From Chrysochromulina tobinii (Eukaryota; Haptophyta; Prymnesiales; Chrysochromulinaceae): a stretch of DNA of 44,280 nucleotides. Location of the stretch: the NCBI GenBank assembly GCA_001275005.1, contig JWZX01003033.1, positions 1 through 44,280 of the forward strand, in the 5' to 3' direction. Below are positions 8,548-17,284 of this stretch, in pieces; the first letter of the stretch is position 1, and the number at the start of each line of letters is the position of its first letter. The notes beneath the pieces are model-generated. The model searched no databases and had not been told where the DNA came from. It saw only the letters and a program-made list of their open reading frames with translations. The position numbers were made by a program, and so were the translations under genes.

Positions 8548-11500
8548 ATGACACCGTCCGCGAGACGGAGGATGTCCGCCCTCCGACTCGCTCTAATCGT
8601 CCTTGAGGCGGCGGCGGCGATCGCGGTCGAGGTACCGCGTGGGCTTCCAGTCCCGGCGCGGGCGGAGGCGGCGTCGTCGGCGGCGAGGGCGGCGTCGGGA
8701 GCAAGGGCGGCGATGTTGGCAGCGGAGGCGTCCCAAGCAGCAGAGCTTGACGAGGAGGACGAAGAGGACGAGGAGGATGAGGACAAGCAGCTGCTGCGCG
8801 GCGCACACTCGCAACCGAACGTCGCACCGCCGCCTCCGGGCGCTACCGGCTGCTCCTCATGGTGCTCCCAAGCCGTGCATTGCTCACACTCAGAATGCAT
8901 TCTGTGCCCGTCGTGCAGTGCAGCCCAGCGATGCGAGCCTACCACTCCGAGCGACCTCTCTCACGAGAGCTGCGAGAAATGGTGCAAGGAGGAGCGCAAG
9001 GAGGAGCACTGCCCTACGTGCGCCTGCCGCCAATGTTCCTTCTGCACGGCAGCGCAGCTGTCGGTTGAGATGAAATGCACGCCGACAGCCAAAGACGACG
9101 GTAAGGTCAAGAGCTGCAAATCGTACTGCAAGGATCAGCATGCGTCGACGCACTGCAAACGGTGCGACTGCCAGATGTGCAGCATCTGCCAGGCACCAGG
9201 CGCCTCTCCAGCTGCTGATGTCTTGACACCGAGGTCTGGCCCCACGATCATGTGCACTTCCGCGTTGAGGGATGACGGAAAAGTCGAGAGCTGCAAGGAG
9301 TACTGCAGCGAGAAGCACGCTTCGGTCCACTGTGCGCGCTGCGACTGCAAGGCGTGCGGCTTTTGCTTGGCACAGCGCTCGTGCACGCCGCAAAGTGCAG
9401 CCGACGCGGCTGTGGAGGCGTGCGAGAGCTTTTGCAACGATGACCACCCGCAGGACCACTGCCCCCTGTGCCGGTGTAAGCGCTGCAGCTTCTGTGACGG
9501 CGGGGGCGCAGGCGAAGAGGGTAGAGGGGACCGTCCGGCGTCGGCGTCGTCTTGTACGCCGCTCGATACCAATGACGTTCGCGTCGCCAGCTGCGAGCCG
9601 TTCTGCAATGCCAAGCAAGCGGGCTCACATTGCCTGCGCTGCTCTTGCAAGACGTGCACGTTCTGCAACGCGCGGGGCGCGGCGCTCGGCTTGCTGGGAG
9701 CGCCGCCGCCGCCCGACCCCGCATGCGCAACGGTCTCGAAACGCGGCTCGGCCTCTGCAGAGGGCGTCGTCGTCGCGCAGGTACGCCTGAAGGTTTGGGA
9801 AGCGCGCAGTCTCATCCGCATCACTTGGCCTTCGGACGCGGGGGCTCTGGCGCTCCGGGTGGCCAAAGTGGACGGCGCAGAGCTGATGCTCACTTCGGGC
9901 GCCACGCTCACGTTTGCGCTGGGGGATGAGGCGCGGGCAATCAGCGTTCGAGGCGGCAAGGCCTTTGAGGTGCACCTGCTCGGCGCCGCCGACGTCCTCA
10001 TGCAGCACCTCGAGCAGCCGCTCGAGATCAAGTGCCATTATCAGCTCAAAGCATGCGCGGGCGCCTCGTGGCAGCTGCTCGAGGACTGGGGTGGTGGCTA
10101 CCGCGCCGAGGTGCTAATCGCCGAGGGCTGGGCGGCTGGGGCGCACGTGCAGCTCGACTTTGGATCCGTGGCTGTGCGGGTGGACGAGATGTGGCAGGCT
10201 ACTGCGCTTCCTGACCCGTCCTGGCCCACCCGAATCGACTTTGTGCTCGATGCGACAGCGGACGGCGACGGGGGCTTTGGGTACACCGCCCGCGGCTTCC
10301 CCACGCCGCCGTCGATCAAGTGCACCTTTGAAGGGCGTCTGCCCCCGCGCTCGCTCCCGGCATCCCAGGCTCTGCGAGCACGTGCTCAGCCGCCTGTGCC
10401 GGACGCGCCCGTGGCTGTCTCCACAGAGTGCGGTGAGTTCAAGCTCACGTGGCATCCGCCACCGGACGCCGAGCGCGCCGAATGGGCCATCTTCTATCGT
10501 GCGGCCGAGGTGTCGCCGGCAGCTCCGACCGGCACCTTCCCAACCATCCCGCCGGCGCAGGGGGCGCTGACGGCACTCGCCACGGGCCTCCGTCCGCCTT
10601 TGGTTGGGCATACCAATTTCGTCCATACCATCTCCGGGCTTCCCGCGCAGACCGCTCTTCGCTTCTTCCTTCGGTACGCCGTCTCCCGAGAGGGCCCATG
10701 GAGCGCCCTCTCGGGCGCGAGTCAGCCAGTGACGAGCGAGCTCGGAGCACCGCCCGCAAAGCCCACAGGCCTCACCCTGCCGCCACTCCCCATCGGGAGC
10801 GTCGCGGTCAGCTGTGACGCACTCATGCTCACCTGGGCGCCCAGCACGGGCTGCGCGATCGTCGACTATCGGCTCCAAGTACGCGTGGAAGGCACCGCCA
10901 AGTGGATCACCTCTGCTGCGCTCGGCGCAGACTCGACGAGCTTCCATGGGTTCGGGACTGGTGAGGTCGGTCCCATCTGCAGGGAGGGGAGCACGATCGA
11001 GATGCGGCTACAGGCGAAGAACGGTGCGGGCTGGTCGGCTTTCTCGGAGGCGCTCAGCGTGAGGCTTGGAACCACCCAGACGCCCGTACATGCCCAACCG
11101 CCGCGTGCCGTCAGCACACCCACATGTGATGCCCTCACCCTCCGCTGGGCAGCCCCAGAGGCGCACGGCACGCCTCTATCGAACCATCGAGTCGAGTGGG
11201 CGTCGACGCTCGCACTACGTGAGCCGTCGAGTGCCGCCGACGCGTGGCAGTCGGTCCTCGTCGACGGGAGCAAGCAGGAGGTGAGACTCGACGGACTCGA
11301 CGGCGGCGTATCGTACACCATCCGCGTGGCATCGCAGGCGCTGCTGGGCTGGGGAACACCCTCGCCGCCGCTGCTCATCTCCACGCCCGCAAGCGACAAT
11401 GACCTCGATCCCCCACAGCCGCCAACGTACCTGCCGCCCCCCAGTGGACGGTGCGACGCCATCATGCTGAGGCTACCTGCCGGCCGGCGTGGCTGCGAGC

Positions 11501-13425
11501 ACGAGGACCATCTAGCTCTCCAGGTGCGCTCGACAATCAGTGGAAGCACCTGGACCATCCTTCAAACGGTCGACGTGAGCGTGCCCAGCCGCAGGTCCTC
11601 GTCCACGGTCACGCCGCCAGCGCGGCAGCCCACGTCTGCGGCGGCAACGGCGGAGAGCGCGAGCGGACATGCACTGCTGATCACCTCGCTCGATCCGTAC
11701 ACGGGCTACGAGTTCCGTCTGATCGCGCAGCGAGGGCCGCACTCCTCCCCCGCCTCGCGCTCCACGGCGCTGCTGCTGCCTGGGCCAGCCGGTGATCGTC
11801 TCTTAGAGGCGCCTCTGGTGCAGGCGACGAGCTCGGCGTCGTATCGCGTCTCGTGGGCGAAGAATGCTGGAACGTGCCGGCCCGGGCTCTCCTGGGACCT
11901 GCTGGTGACGCGCGCCGTCGCCGGCCATGCGATGGCGCCCGTCACGGCGCCCGTAACGGCGACGGCGGAGGTCGATAGTCATGGCAGCGTCCATCTGGCT
12001 GGTGACGGCACGAGAGGCGGCACGAGCGGCGGCACGAGCGGCGATGTGCGCCTCGTCGCCTCGTCGCTGCGCAACGTGAGCACTCACGATGAGCTCGGGA
12101 TGCGCTGCCCACCGCCCGGATGCGCTTTCCAGCTGCACGCGACGAATCTCCAGGGAGCTCAGCCCAATCTCCAGGGAGCTCAGCCCAGCTTCGGGTGGAG
12201 TGCTCTCTCAGCCTACGTACCCACGAATGCGCCGCCGCCGCTGCCGCCCGGCTGGACACGGCTCGAGGCGCGTCTGGATCCAAGCCAGCCGTGGTCGGGC
12301 AACGCCGCCGAGTTTGTGAAGATGCTGGGCACACAGCGTGCATGTGCCGAGCAGGCGCGCTGCCATCCGAGCAAGTTGTCCGTGCGAGAGGTGTATGGCC
12401 AGCGCTACGTCATCTTTGACGCCTTCACGATGGGTGGAGCAGTGGGGCTGGTGCCGCAGCCGGCAGCGGACGAGGCAGCCGTCTTTGCCGCCCTTGCACA
12501 GGCAGCCGATCAACTCACGCTCGTCTCAGAGCTCCTCGTCGTACCGCCCCCCAGTGCACTGGACGGAAGCACGCCCCTGCGCGTGCTCTTCCGTCGTGAC
12601 CCGAGCGCACCGGGCACGAGCCGACGACTTCTGGCTGCCATGGCGCTCGGCATTTTGGCCGTCGGTCTCGTTGCCCTGTGGATGAGGCATTGGCTTGCGA
12701 GTGCAGAGCGGCGCCATCGGTCGGGACGCTTGAAGGGCGACCCCAAGCACATGCGGCTCGGCCAGCTAGAACCCGATCTCGATCCCGATCTCGATGAGCA
12801 CTTCGAACCTGACGTCATCGAGGACGCCCTCGATGACGATGACTTCCTCGCGCAGCTGACCAAGGGCCCCTCCCAGCCCCTTGAGCTGATCTCCTCAACG
12901 AATCTTCCTGATGAATTCTCCTCGTCTACTCGCCGCCCCGCGCGACGAGCGCAGGAAGGCGCCAAGCTGCCTCGATTTGATGGCAAGTCGTGGAAGATTG
13001 ACAGTACTCTGCCCGAGTCGACCCCTGCCGCCCCAAGCAGCACTTTCGTGTACCCGAAGGCCAAGGTGGTGCCGGCGCCCGTGCCTGCGACGGCAGCGGC
13101 AGGCGGCGCGCAGGTCGGTGAGCTGGCACTTCGCCTGATCCTGGACGACGGGCGACCCGAGATGGTGCTGCGCATCCAGGTGGGGGCGATCAGCTCGACC
13201 GACGCGCTGCTGCAGGCGGCCTTCGATGCATGCGCGGAGGCAGTTGGCGCCGTGCTCGAGACGAGCGACTCGAAGCGCATCATCCTGCGCTACGTGTGCG
13301 CCGGCGTCGAGCGCAAGCTTAATACCAAGGTCCCGTGGGAGGAGCTCAAGGGGGCAGAAGGGATCATCATCAAGATGCAGCAGCGAAGTGCAACGACTGT
13401 GAGCCAGCACTCGCTCATCGATTGA
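8548..13425 (+). CDS. Large single-pass receptor-like protein: Cys-rich repeats plus fibronectin III
   Basis: One uninterrupted frame of 1625 residues. A signal-peptide-like hydrophobic segment (9-29) starts the protein, and an acidic Glu/Asp run follows (66-79). Residues 102-373 hold six Cys-rich repeats of pattern C-x3-C-x(7-8)-H-C-x2-C-x-C-x2-C-x2-C. About 395-605 is a beta-rich segment, possibly carbohydrate-binding. About 610-1220 holds four or five fibronectin-III-like modules, each with the W or L core of the B strand and a C or L-x-W motif (for example CDALMLTWAP). After a juxtamembrane domain comes one transmembrane helix (about 1360-1380), then an acidic and basic cytoplasmic tail ending in a compact domain (about 1525-1615) of beta-grasp/PB1-like appearance. 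The likely topology is type I plasma-membrane protein; ligand and signalling role are unknown. The absence of introns over 4.9 kb is notable. Confidence 0.8.
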   Translation: MTPSARRRMSALRLALIVLEAAAAIAVEVPRGLPVPARAEAASSAARAASGARAAMLAAEASQAAELDEEDEEDEEDEDKQLLRGAHSQPNVAPPPPGATGCSSWCSQAVHCSHSECILCPSCSAAQRCEPTTPSDLSHESCEKWCKEERKEEHCPTCACRQCSFCTAAQLSVEMKCTPTAKDDGKVKSCKSYCKDQHASTHCKRCDCQMCSICQAPGASPAADVLTPRSGPTIMCTSALRDDGKVESCKEYCSEKHASVHCARCDCKACGFCLAQRSCTPQSAADAAVEACESFCNDDHPQDHCPLCRCKRCSFCDGGGAGEEGRGDRPASASSCTPLDTNDVRVASCEPFCNAKQAGSHCLRCSCKTCTFCNARGAALGLLGAPPPPDPACATVSKRGSASAEGVVVAQVRLKVWEARSLIRITWPSDAGALALRVAKVDGAELMLTSGATLTFALGDEARAISVRGGKAFEVHLLGAADVLMQHLEQPLEIKCHYQLKACAGASWQLLEDWGGGYRAEVLIAEGWAAGAHVQLDFGSVAVRVDEMWQATALPDPSWPTRIDFVLDATADGDGGFGYTARGFPTPPSIKCTFEGRLPPRSLPASQALRARAQPPVPDAPVAVSTECGEFKLTWHPPPDAERAEWAIFYRAAEVSPAAPTGTFPTIPPAQGALTALATGLRPPLVGHTNFVHTISGLPAQTALRFFLRYAVSREGPWSALSGASQPVTSELGAPPAKPTGLTLPPLPIGSVAVSCDALMLTWAPSTGCAIVDYRLQVRVEGTAKWITSAALGADSTSFHGFGTGEVGPICREGSTIEMRLQAKNGAGWSAFSEALSVRLGTTQTPVHAQPPRAVSTPTCDALTLRWAAPEAHGTPLSNHRVEWASTLALREPSSAADAWQSVLVDGSKQEVRLDGLDGGVSYTIRVASQALLGWGTPSPPLLISTPASDNDLDPPQPPTYLPPPSGRCDAIMLRLPAGRRGCEHEDHLALQVRSTISGSTWTILQTVDVSVPSRRSSSTVTPPARQPTSAAATAESASGHALLITSLDPYTGYEFRLIAQRGPHSSPASRSTALLLPGPAGDRLLEAPLVQATSSASYRVSWAKNAGTCRPGLSWDLLVTRAVAGHAMAPVTAPVTATAEVDSHGSVHLAGDGTRGGTSGGTSGDVRLVASSLRNVSTHDELGMRCPPPGCAFQLHATNLQGAQPNLQGAQPSFGWSALSAYVPTNAPPPLPPGWTRLEARLDPSQPWSGNAAEFVKMLGTQRACAEQARCHPSKLSVREVYGQRYVIFDAFTMGGAVGLVPQPAADEAAVFAALAQAADQLTLVSELLVVPPPSALDGSTPLRVLFRRDPSAPGTSRRLLAAMALGILAVGLVALWMRHWLASAERRHRSGRLKGDPKHMRLGQLEPDLDPDLDEHFEPDVIEDALDDDDFLAQLTKGPSQPLELISSTNLPDEFSSSTRRPARRAQEGAKLPRFDGKSWKIDSTLPESTPAAPSSTFVYPKAKVVPAPVPATAAAGGAQVGELALRLILDDGRPEMVLRIQVGAISSTDALLQAAFDACAEAVGAVLETSDSKRIILRYVCAGVERKLNTKVPWEELKGAEGIIIKMQQRSATTVSQHSLID

Positions 13426-13873
13426 GACCACTCCCCGTCGCGCGACCACTCTGCTGGGCCGTCAGCGTGGCTGTGGGCGTGCGAGACATAGTCGGAACTA
13501 CGCCGTATGTACTGTTCGTTTTGTCCCGTTAGACGCAAACTATACAGTCAGTCAGTAAGTTTCGTCGCGGTCCCCCCGCGCTCACCACACCACCGTCTCA
13601 AGAACAAGAAGGACGGCTCCGCTCCCCATCCGATCCCCTCGGTCAACACAAGTACTGTAAGTACTCACTCGCTCGGACTACTCAATTTCGCTGGCAAACT
13701 ATACAAAACACGACTCCGCTTGTTATGCGCAACCCTTGGCGCGACCACAAAATATCTTCGAATACGTCAGTTTTATTGGGGGCGCGTACATGGGGCGCGT
13801 AATACTATAGTGCGGCGATCAATAAAACGGCGTTAGCTAAAACCTGCTTGCGAGCCTGGTGCGGGGCGGGATG
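13426..13873. other. Convergent intergenic region with dispersed repeat
   Basis: About 450 bp between the 3' ends of the receptor-like and Zn2Cys6 genes. It contains repeat copy B (13547-13591) and an AATAAA at about 13820 that could serve as a plus-strand polyadenylation signal. No gene seen. Confidence 0.5.
13547..13591 (+). repeat. Dispersed repeat family 1, copy B
   Basis: Core TTTCGTCGCGGTCCCCCCGC with flanking GTCAGTCAGT and CACCACACCA. The reverse complement of this block recurs at about 27738-27780, with only small gaps. The two copies lie 14 kb apart in different intergenic regions. Confidence 0.75.
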
Positions 13874-15355
13874 TCATTTCCAGCCCGGATGGGCCACGTT
13901 GGAAGAGACCCACGGCTGCGCGCTGGCATTCATGGCCGGCGCCGGCATGCATTGAGGTAGGTGGCTCGATGCATGAGCATGCCCTGCTGGCCCCGCCGTG
14001 GAGGGCGTGTCCGGCGCCAGTGATGCCGCCCCAGGCGCCTGCGCCTGCGCCGCCGCATGCGCCGCTGCCGCTGCCGCTGCCGCTGCCGCTGCCGCTGCTA
14101 CTGCGCTCGGGTTGTATGCCGACTGCTGAGCGTAGCCCGAGTACCCCGGGGGCGGCGACTGCTGCTGCTGCTGCTGCTGAAAGTGGGCGTACATCGCGGC
14201 GTAGTGCTGATAGGCTGCCGAGCCGCCCATGCCGCCCACACCGTACTGGCCCGCCATCGTTGCGTTCGCCAAAAAGGGTTGCGACGAATCGCCAAATGCA
14301 GGGTGGGCAGGGTGGGCAGGGGCGCCGAAAGGCGGAACGCCGTGGGGCGCCATGAGATGAGAGCACTGTGGCACGGGTGACATGTGAAAGGGCGGGTGCG
14401 CCGGCCCGTAGTACTGCATCATGACCGCCGCCTGCTGCTGCTGCGCTTGCGTCGCTGCCTGTATCCCCGCAACGTATGCCGCCTGGATGGCAGGGTCATG
14501 AAAGCTTGGAAAGACTCCCGTTTGTGGCACCGCGCCTATCTCACGTGCGGCGGCATTGTGCACGCGGCCCGACGCGCCGCCCGGAAGCTGCTGCTTGCGC
14601 GCGGCGGTCCGGCGCTGCACGAGCTGCACGATGTTATCTGCCGTCACGCGTGGCCGGCCACGCTTTCTCTCCATGCGCCGCTTGCACTCGATGCCGCGCA
14701 CCGTGCATTGCTCACACCAGCCTGTGGGCAGCATGGTGCACTTGAGACGATTCTCATGGCACAGATCGCACGCCTTGCGCAGGCGCGGCGTGTATCGACC
14801 GCCGTCAGCCGACTCTGCCACACCGTTGGCGTTCACCTCCACCTGGCTGCCATACGCGGCGCCCGCAGCCAGGCCTTCGGTGGTGGCGAGATGAGCATCT
14901 GCTGATGCGGCGCCTTCTACTGACAGCTGGCTAGCTTCCCCGGCGAGAGCGACCGCCTCCTCGGACGCGTCCTCGTCGGACACGCTCAAGGCTAACTGTA
15001 TCTCCGTGGGCGCTGACTCGCCTGGGACGCTGCCGCCGATGCACCACGGCTGAGCGGCCGCGGGTGAGTCGTCCTCAACAGTGGCGAGCACCGACGCACA
15101 ATCAGTTGCAGCCGGAGCCTCCCGCATCGACCGCTCGTAACACGGTGCGGAGGCCGATGAATGCTCCTCCACTTCCGCCACCCCCTCTGGCTGAAACACT
15201 TCAGCCTCTTCATCCATCGACAAACTGTTTGTGTCGAGCCCGATGGACATCTCCGGCACCATCCGGCTATCTGCCAAGGATACAGCATGGTTGTGTTGCA
15301 CCGCAGCTCGTTCACCCTCAGCCTCTGTTGGCCCGACAGCCGGCACGGGAATCAT
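13874..15355 (-). CDS. Zn(II)2Cys6 transcription factor with AT-hook and poly-Q/poly-A tail
   Basis: 493 residues from the first ATG in frame (15355). Residues 196-224 carry C-x2-C-x6-C-x7-C-x2-C-x6-C (CDLCHENRLKC, then CEQC and IEC), the binuclear zinc cluster of Gal4-type regulators. The AT-hook-like RKRGRPR follows directly, a basic extension that could contact DNA minor grooves. The N-terminal 190 residues are acidic and look like an activation region. The C-terminal half is rich in Gln, Ala, Pro, His and Tyr with a CAG/GCC-encoded homopolymer run. A nuclear DNA-binding role is expected. No fungal-type middle homology region is visible. A 14-bp tandem motif lies 140 bp upstream. Confidence 0.82.
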   Translation of the reverse strand: MIPVPAVGPTEAEGERAAVQHNHAVSLADSRMVPEMSIGLDTNSLSMDEEAEVFQPEGVAEVEEHSSASAPCYERSMREAPAATDCASVLATVEDDSPAAAQPWCIGGSVPGESAPTEIQLALSVSDEDASEEAVALAGEASQLSVEGAASADAHLATTEGLAAGAAYGSQVEVNANGVAESADGGRYTPRLRKACDLCHENRLKCTMLPTGWCEQCTVRGIECKRRMERKRGRPRVTADNIVQLVQRRTAARKQQLPGGASGRVHNAAAREIGAVPQTGVFPSFHDPAIQAAYVAGIQAATQAQQQQAAVMMQYYGPAHPPFHMSPVPQCSHLMAPHGVPPFGAPAHPAHPAFGDSSQPFLANATMAGQYGVGGMGGSAAYQHYAAMYAHFQQQQQQQSPPPGYSGYAQQSAYNPSAVAAAAAAAAAAAAAHAAAQAQAPGAASLAPDTPSTAGPAGHAHASSHLPQCMPAPAMNASAQPWVSSNVAHPGWK

Positions 15356-15496
15356 CGTTTGAGGATGTCGGGCGTCTCGTGTCGGGGTGCAGAATTTCTT
15401 CGTCACGATAGAGAAATAAGAAAAGGCCGATCAATCTCGGATAAAAGTCACGTCAAGCGACCGGACTTTCCGAAAGAAGACAAAGAATAATTCACT

Positions 15497-15543
15497 ACGG
15501 AAAAGCTTCGACGGAAAAGCTTCGAAAGAAACGGAAAGCTTCG
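15497..15543. repeat. 14-bp motif repeated upstream of Zn2Cys6 gene
   Basis: ACGGAAAAGCTTCG at 15497-15510 and 15511-15524, with a shortened copy (one A missing) at 15531-15543. Each copy is centred on the palindrome AAGCTT. The position about 140-190 bp upstream of the predicted start suits a promoter element; function is inference. Confidence 0.8.
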
Positions 15544-15760
15544 AAAGACTTTCGGACGGTAAGGCGGATATTTCTGTTTTTTTACGTGCCATTTTTCACA
15601 CGCTGTCTATCGCCGTTTTCCGCGAGATGGAGAAGAGAATGGTGATGGGAATATCTTGAACTCAAACTCTTGCAAGTGTCGAAGGTCTCGGGTAGTGTGC
15701 TAGTGTCAAGTGTGGTGATCTCCGCCTCCCTGTGCACCCTGGCCGTCTTAGGTCGGTATT

Positions 15761-15839
15761 GGACCGCGGGCGCGCCGAGCGTCGCCGGCAATTGCATTGG
15801 GCAATTGGTCGCCGGCCCGCGGCCGCGCCGGCCCGCGGG
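15761..15839. repeat. GC-rich imperfect inverted repeat
   Basis: Nested pairing segments: GCCGGCAATTGC (15784-15795) against GCAATTGGTCGCCGGC (15801-15816), and outer CCGCGGGCGCG against CGCGCCGGCCCGCGG. A 4-nt bulge interrupts the inner stem. Confidence 0.7.
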
Positions 15840-15977
15840 TGAGCCTGCCGCCCTTGGCCTGCCGAACCGGGAACGTAACGCGCAGCGGTGAGCCGCGTTT
15901 ATCTCACGAAGTGAAATCTGAAAATAATATTTATTAAGACCGGTCACGCCTACGCGTCGACTCACGTCACGTCAAAA

Positions 15978-17003
15978 CTAAACAAAAGGCCTTTTCATCC
16001 CCCTCTCAACCAATGACGAAACTGGCTGAAGAGGAACCGGAGTGCCAGCAGAGGTGGCAGTTGACGGAACTGGCTGATGGGGAGCCTTTAGGGGTGCCGG
16101 ACTTATAGTAGAGGTGGCCGAGGGCCCCACCGCGGCCTGGCAGAGGGTCGCGTCCAGCAGGATCGCAGCAGCGAGCGCCGCTCGCTGCGTCAGCCCAGCC
16201 CCGACCATCAGGCTCAGCCGGGAGTGTAGCGGCGGCGGCGGGGTGGCAGGCAAATTGACTAGCGGGGTGCCGCCAATCACGCCGGCAGTCGCTGCCACTC
16301 CTCTCGACTCGTTGCGACGAAAGACGTACAGAGCATCAGCGAACCCTGGCCATCTCGGGATGGGCACGATCTCGACGAGCTCGAAGTCGGCTTCGACCAT
16401 CGCCTGGAAGCGAGCCCCGGCGGTGTGGCCATGCATGGCCGTGCGCCACGAGAGTGTTGCCACGAAGCCAGCGCGATGTCTCCACTCGCCAACGTAGAAT
16501 AGGATGCGGCCGCGAAATGCGGTGAGCGCCTCGAGCGCCATGAGATTGCCATCCTCTCCGCCGCCGTCACTCGTGGCCACTTCCAACTCGAGCGGCGGCC
16601 AGCAGAGGAGCAGCGCCGCTGCTGGACCTGCATGAGCCACTGCGGAAGCACCACTCTCAACTTGGATCACGCAAAATGCATTCGTGGGTCGATTTGCGTC
16701 CGAGGCAATCACGCGAAGGCCGCATTTGCGCAGCAGCGCTGCCCACAACCCATTACCAGCCCCGACTTCGACGATGATCCCACCAGCTGCGTGGTGCGTG
16801 ATCCTGCCCAGCGCGGCAGCATTGGGCAATCCAAACGCAAAGGCCTGCGATATCGGCGTAATAGTGTCCTGGTGGCACTCAAGCAGTGCGCGCAAATTGT
16901 CGAACCCACGAGCCTCCGCGTGCCAAATTGATGCCGGGACGAGCGATTGCAACAACGTGGTGAGCGCGTCGGCCGTCCACCCTGCCGCGGTGGTCCTGTT
17001 CAT
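15978..17003 (-). CDS. Orphan class I SAM-dependent methyltransferase-like protein
   Basis: 341 residues, single exon, ATG at 17003. IIVEVGAGNGLWAALL (76-91) is the glycine-rich SAM-binding motif I, with the acidic post-I residue in VIASD (98-102). LLLCWPP (131-137) sits where methyltransferases carry the motif IV loop. ILFYVGEW (167-174) and IPRWPGFADALYVFRR (215-230) complete a pattern found in an uncharacterised protein family of algae, fungi and bacteria that I know only by this motif set. The last 100 residues are Ala/Pro-rich and variable. Substrate unknown. It diverges from the gene at 17285 with 281 bp between starts. Confidence 0.65.
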   Translation of the reverse strand: MNRTTAAGWTADALTTLLQSLVPASIWHAEARGFDNLRALLECHQDTITPISQAFAFGLPNAAALGRITHHAAGGIIVEVGAGNGLWAALLRKCGLRVIASDANRPTNAFCVIQVESGASAVAHAGPAAALLLCWPPLELEVATSDGGGEDGNLMALEALTAFRGRILFYVGEWRHRAGFVATLSWRTAMHGHTAGARFQAMVEADFELVEIVPIPRWPGFADALYVFRRNESRGVAATAGVIGGTPLVNLPATPPPPLHSRLSLMVGAGLTQRAALAAAILLDATLCQAAVGPSATSTISPAPLKAPHQPVPSTATSAGTPVPLQPVSSLVERGMKRPFV

Positions 17004-17284
17004 CCACCATGCGGAGAGGATTTATGTGTGAACGTTAAATTTTTAAGAAGACAGACGCGACAACCGGTGTGTCATACGGTGCTACGGCACTGTTACTGCA
17101 TGCATGTGAAGAGGGCCATGAAGGCTACATCGTACAAAATAATTGACGTGAGGCAACCTATTTCGGGAAGCCTATCGAATGTACATGTAGTCTCGAGGCT
17201 AGCTGTGGAGGTGAAAGTCGACGGAGAGGAAGAACGTACGGAACACAAGTTTGGTCATCGACGATTTTTTGCCTCGTCAATGCG
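17004..17284. promoter_or_regulatory. Divergent promoter region, methyltransferase / unknown protein
   Basis: 281 bp between opposite starts. It contains TGCATGCATG near 17098, a palindrome also present in the 8278-8547 divergent region. Confidence 0.35.

Larger units (their letters stand above)
15356..15977. other. Region between methyltransferase 3' end and Zn2Cys6 start
   Basis: About 620 bp between two genes on the minus strand. It contains the 14-bp tandem motif (15497-15543) and a long GC-rich inverted repeat (15761-15839). It should hold the Zn2Cys6 gene promoter. Confidence 0.5.
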
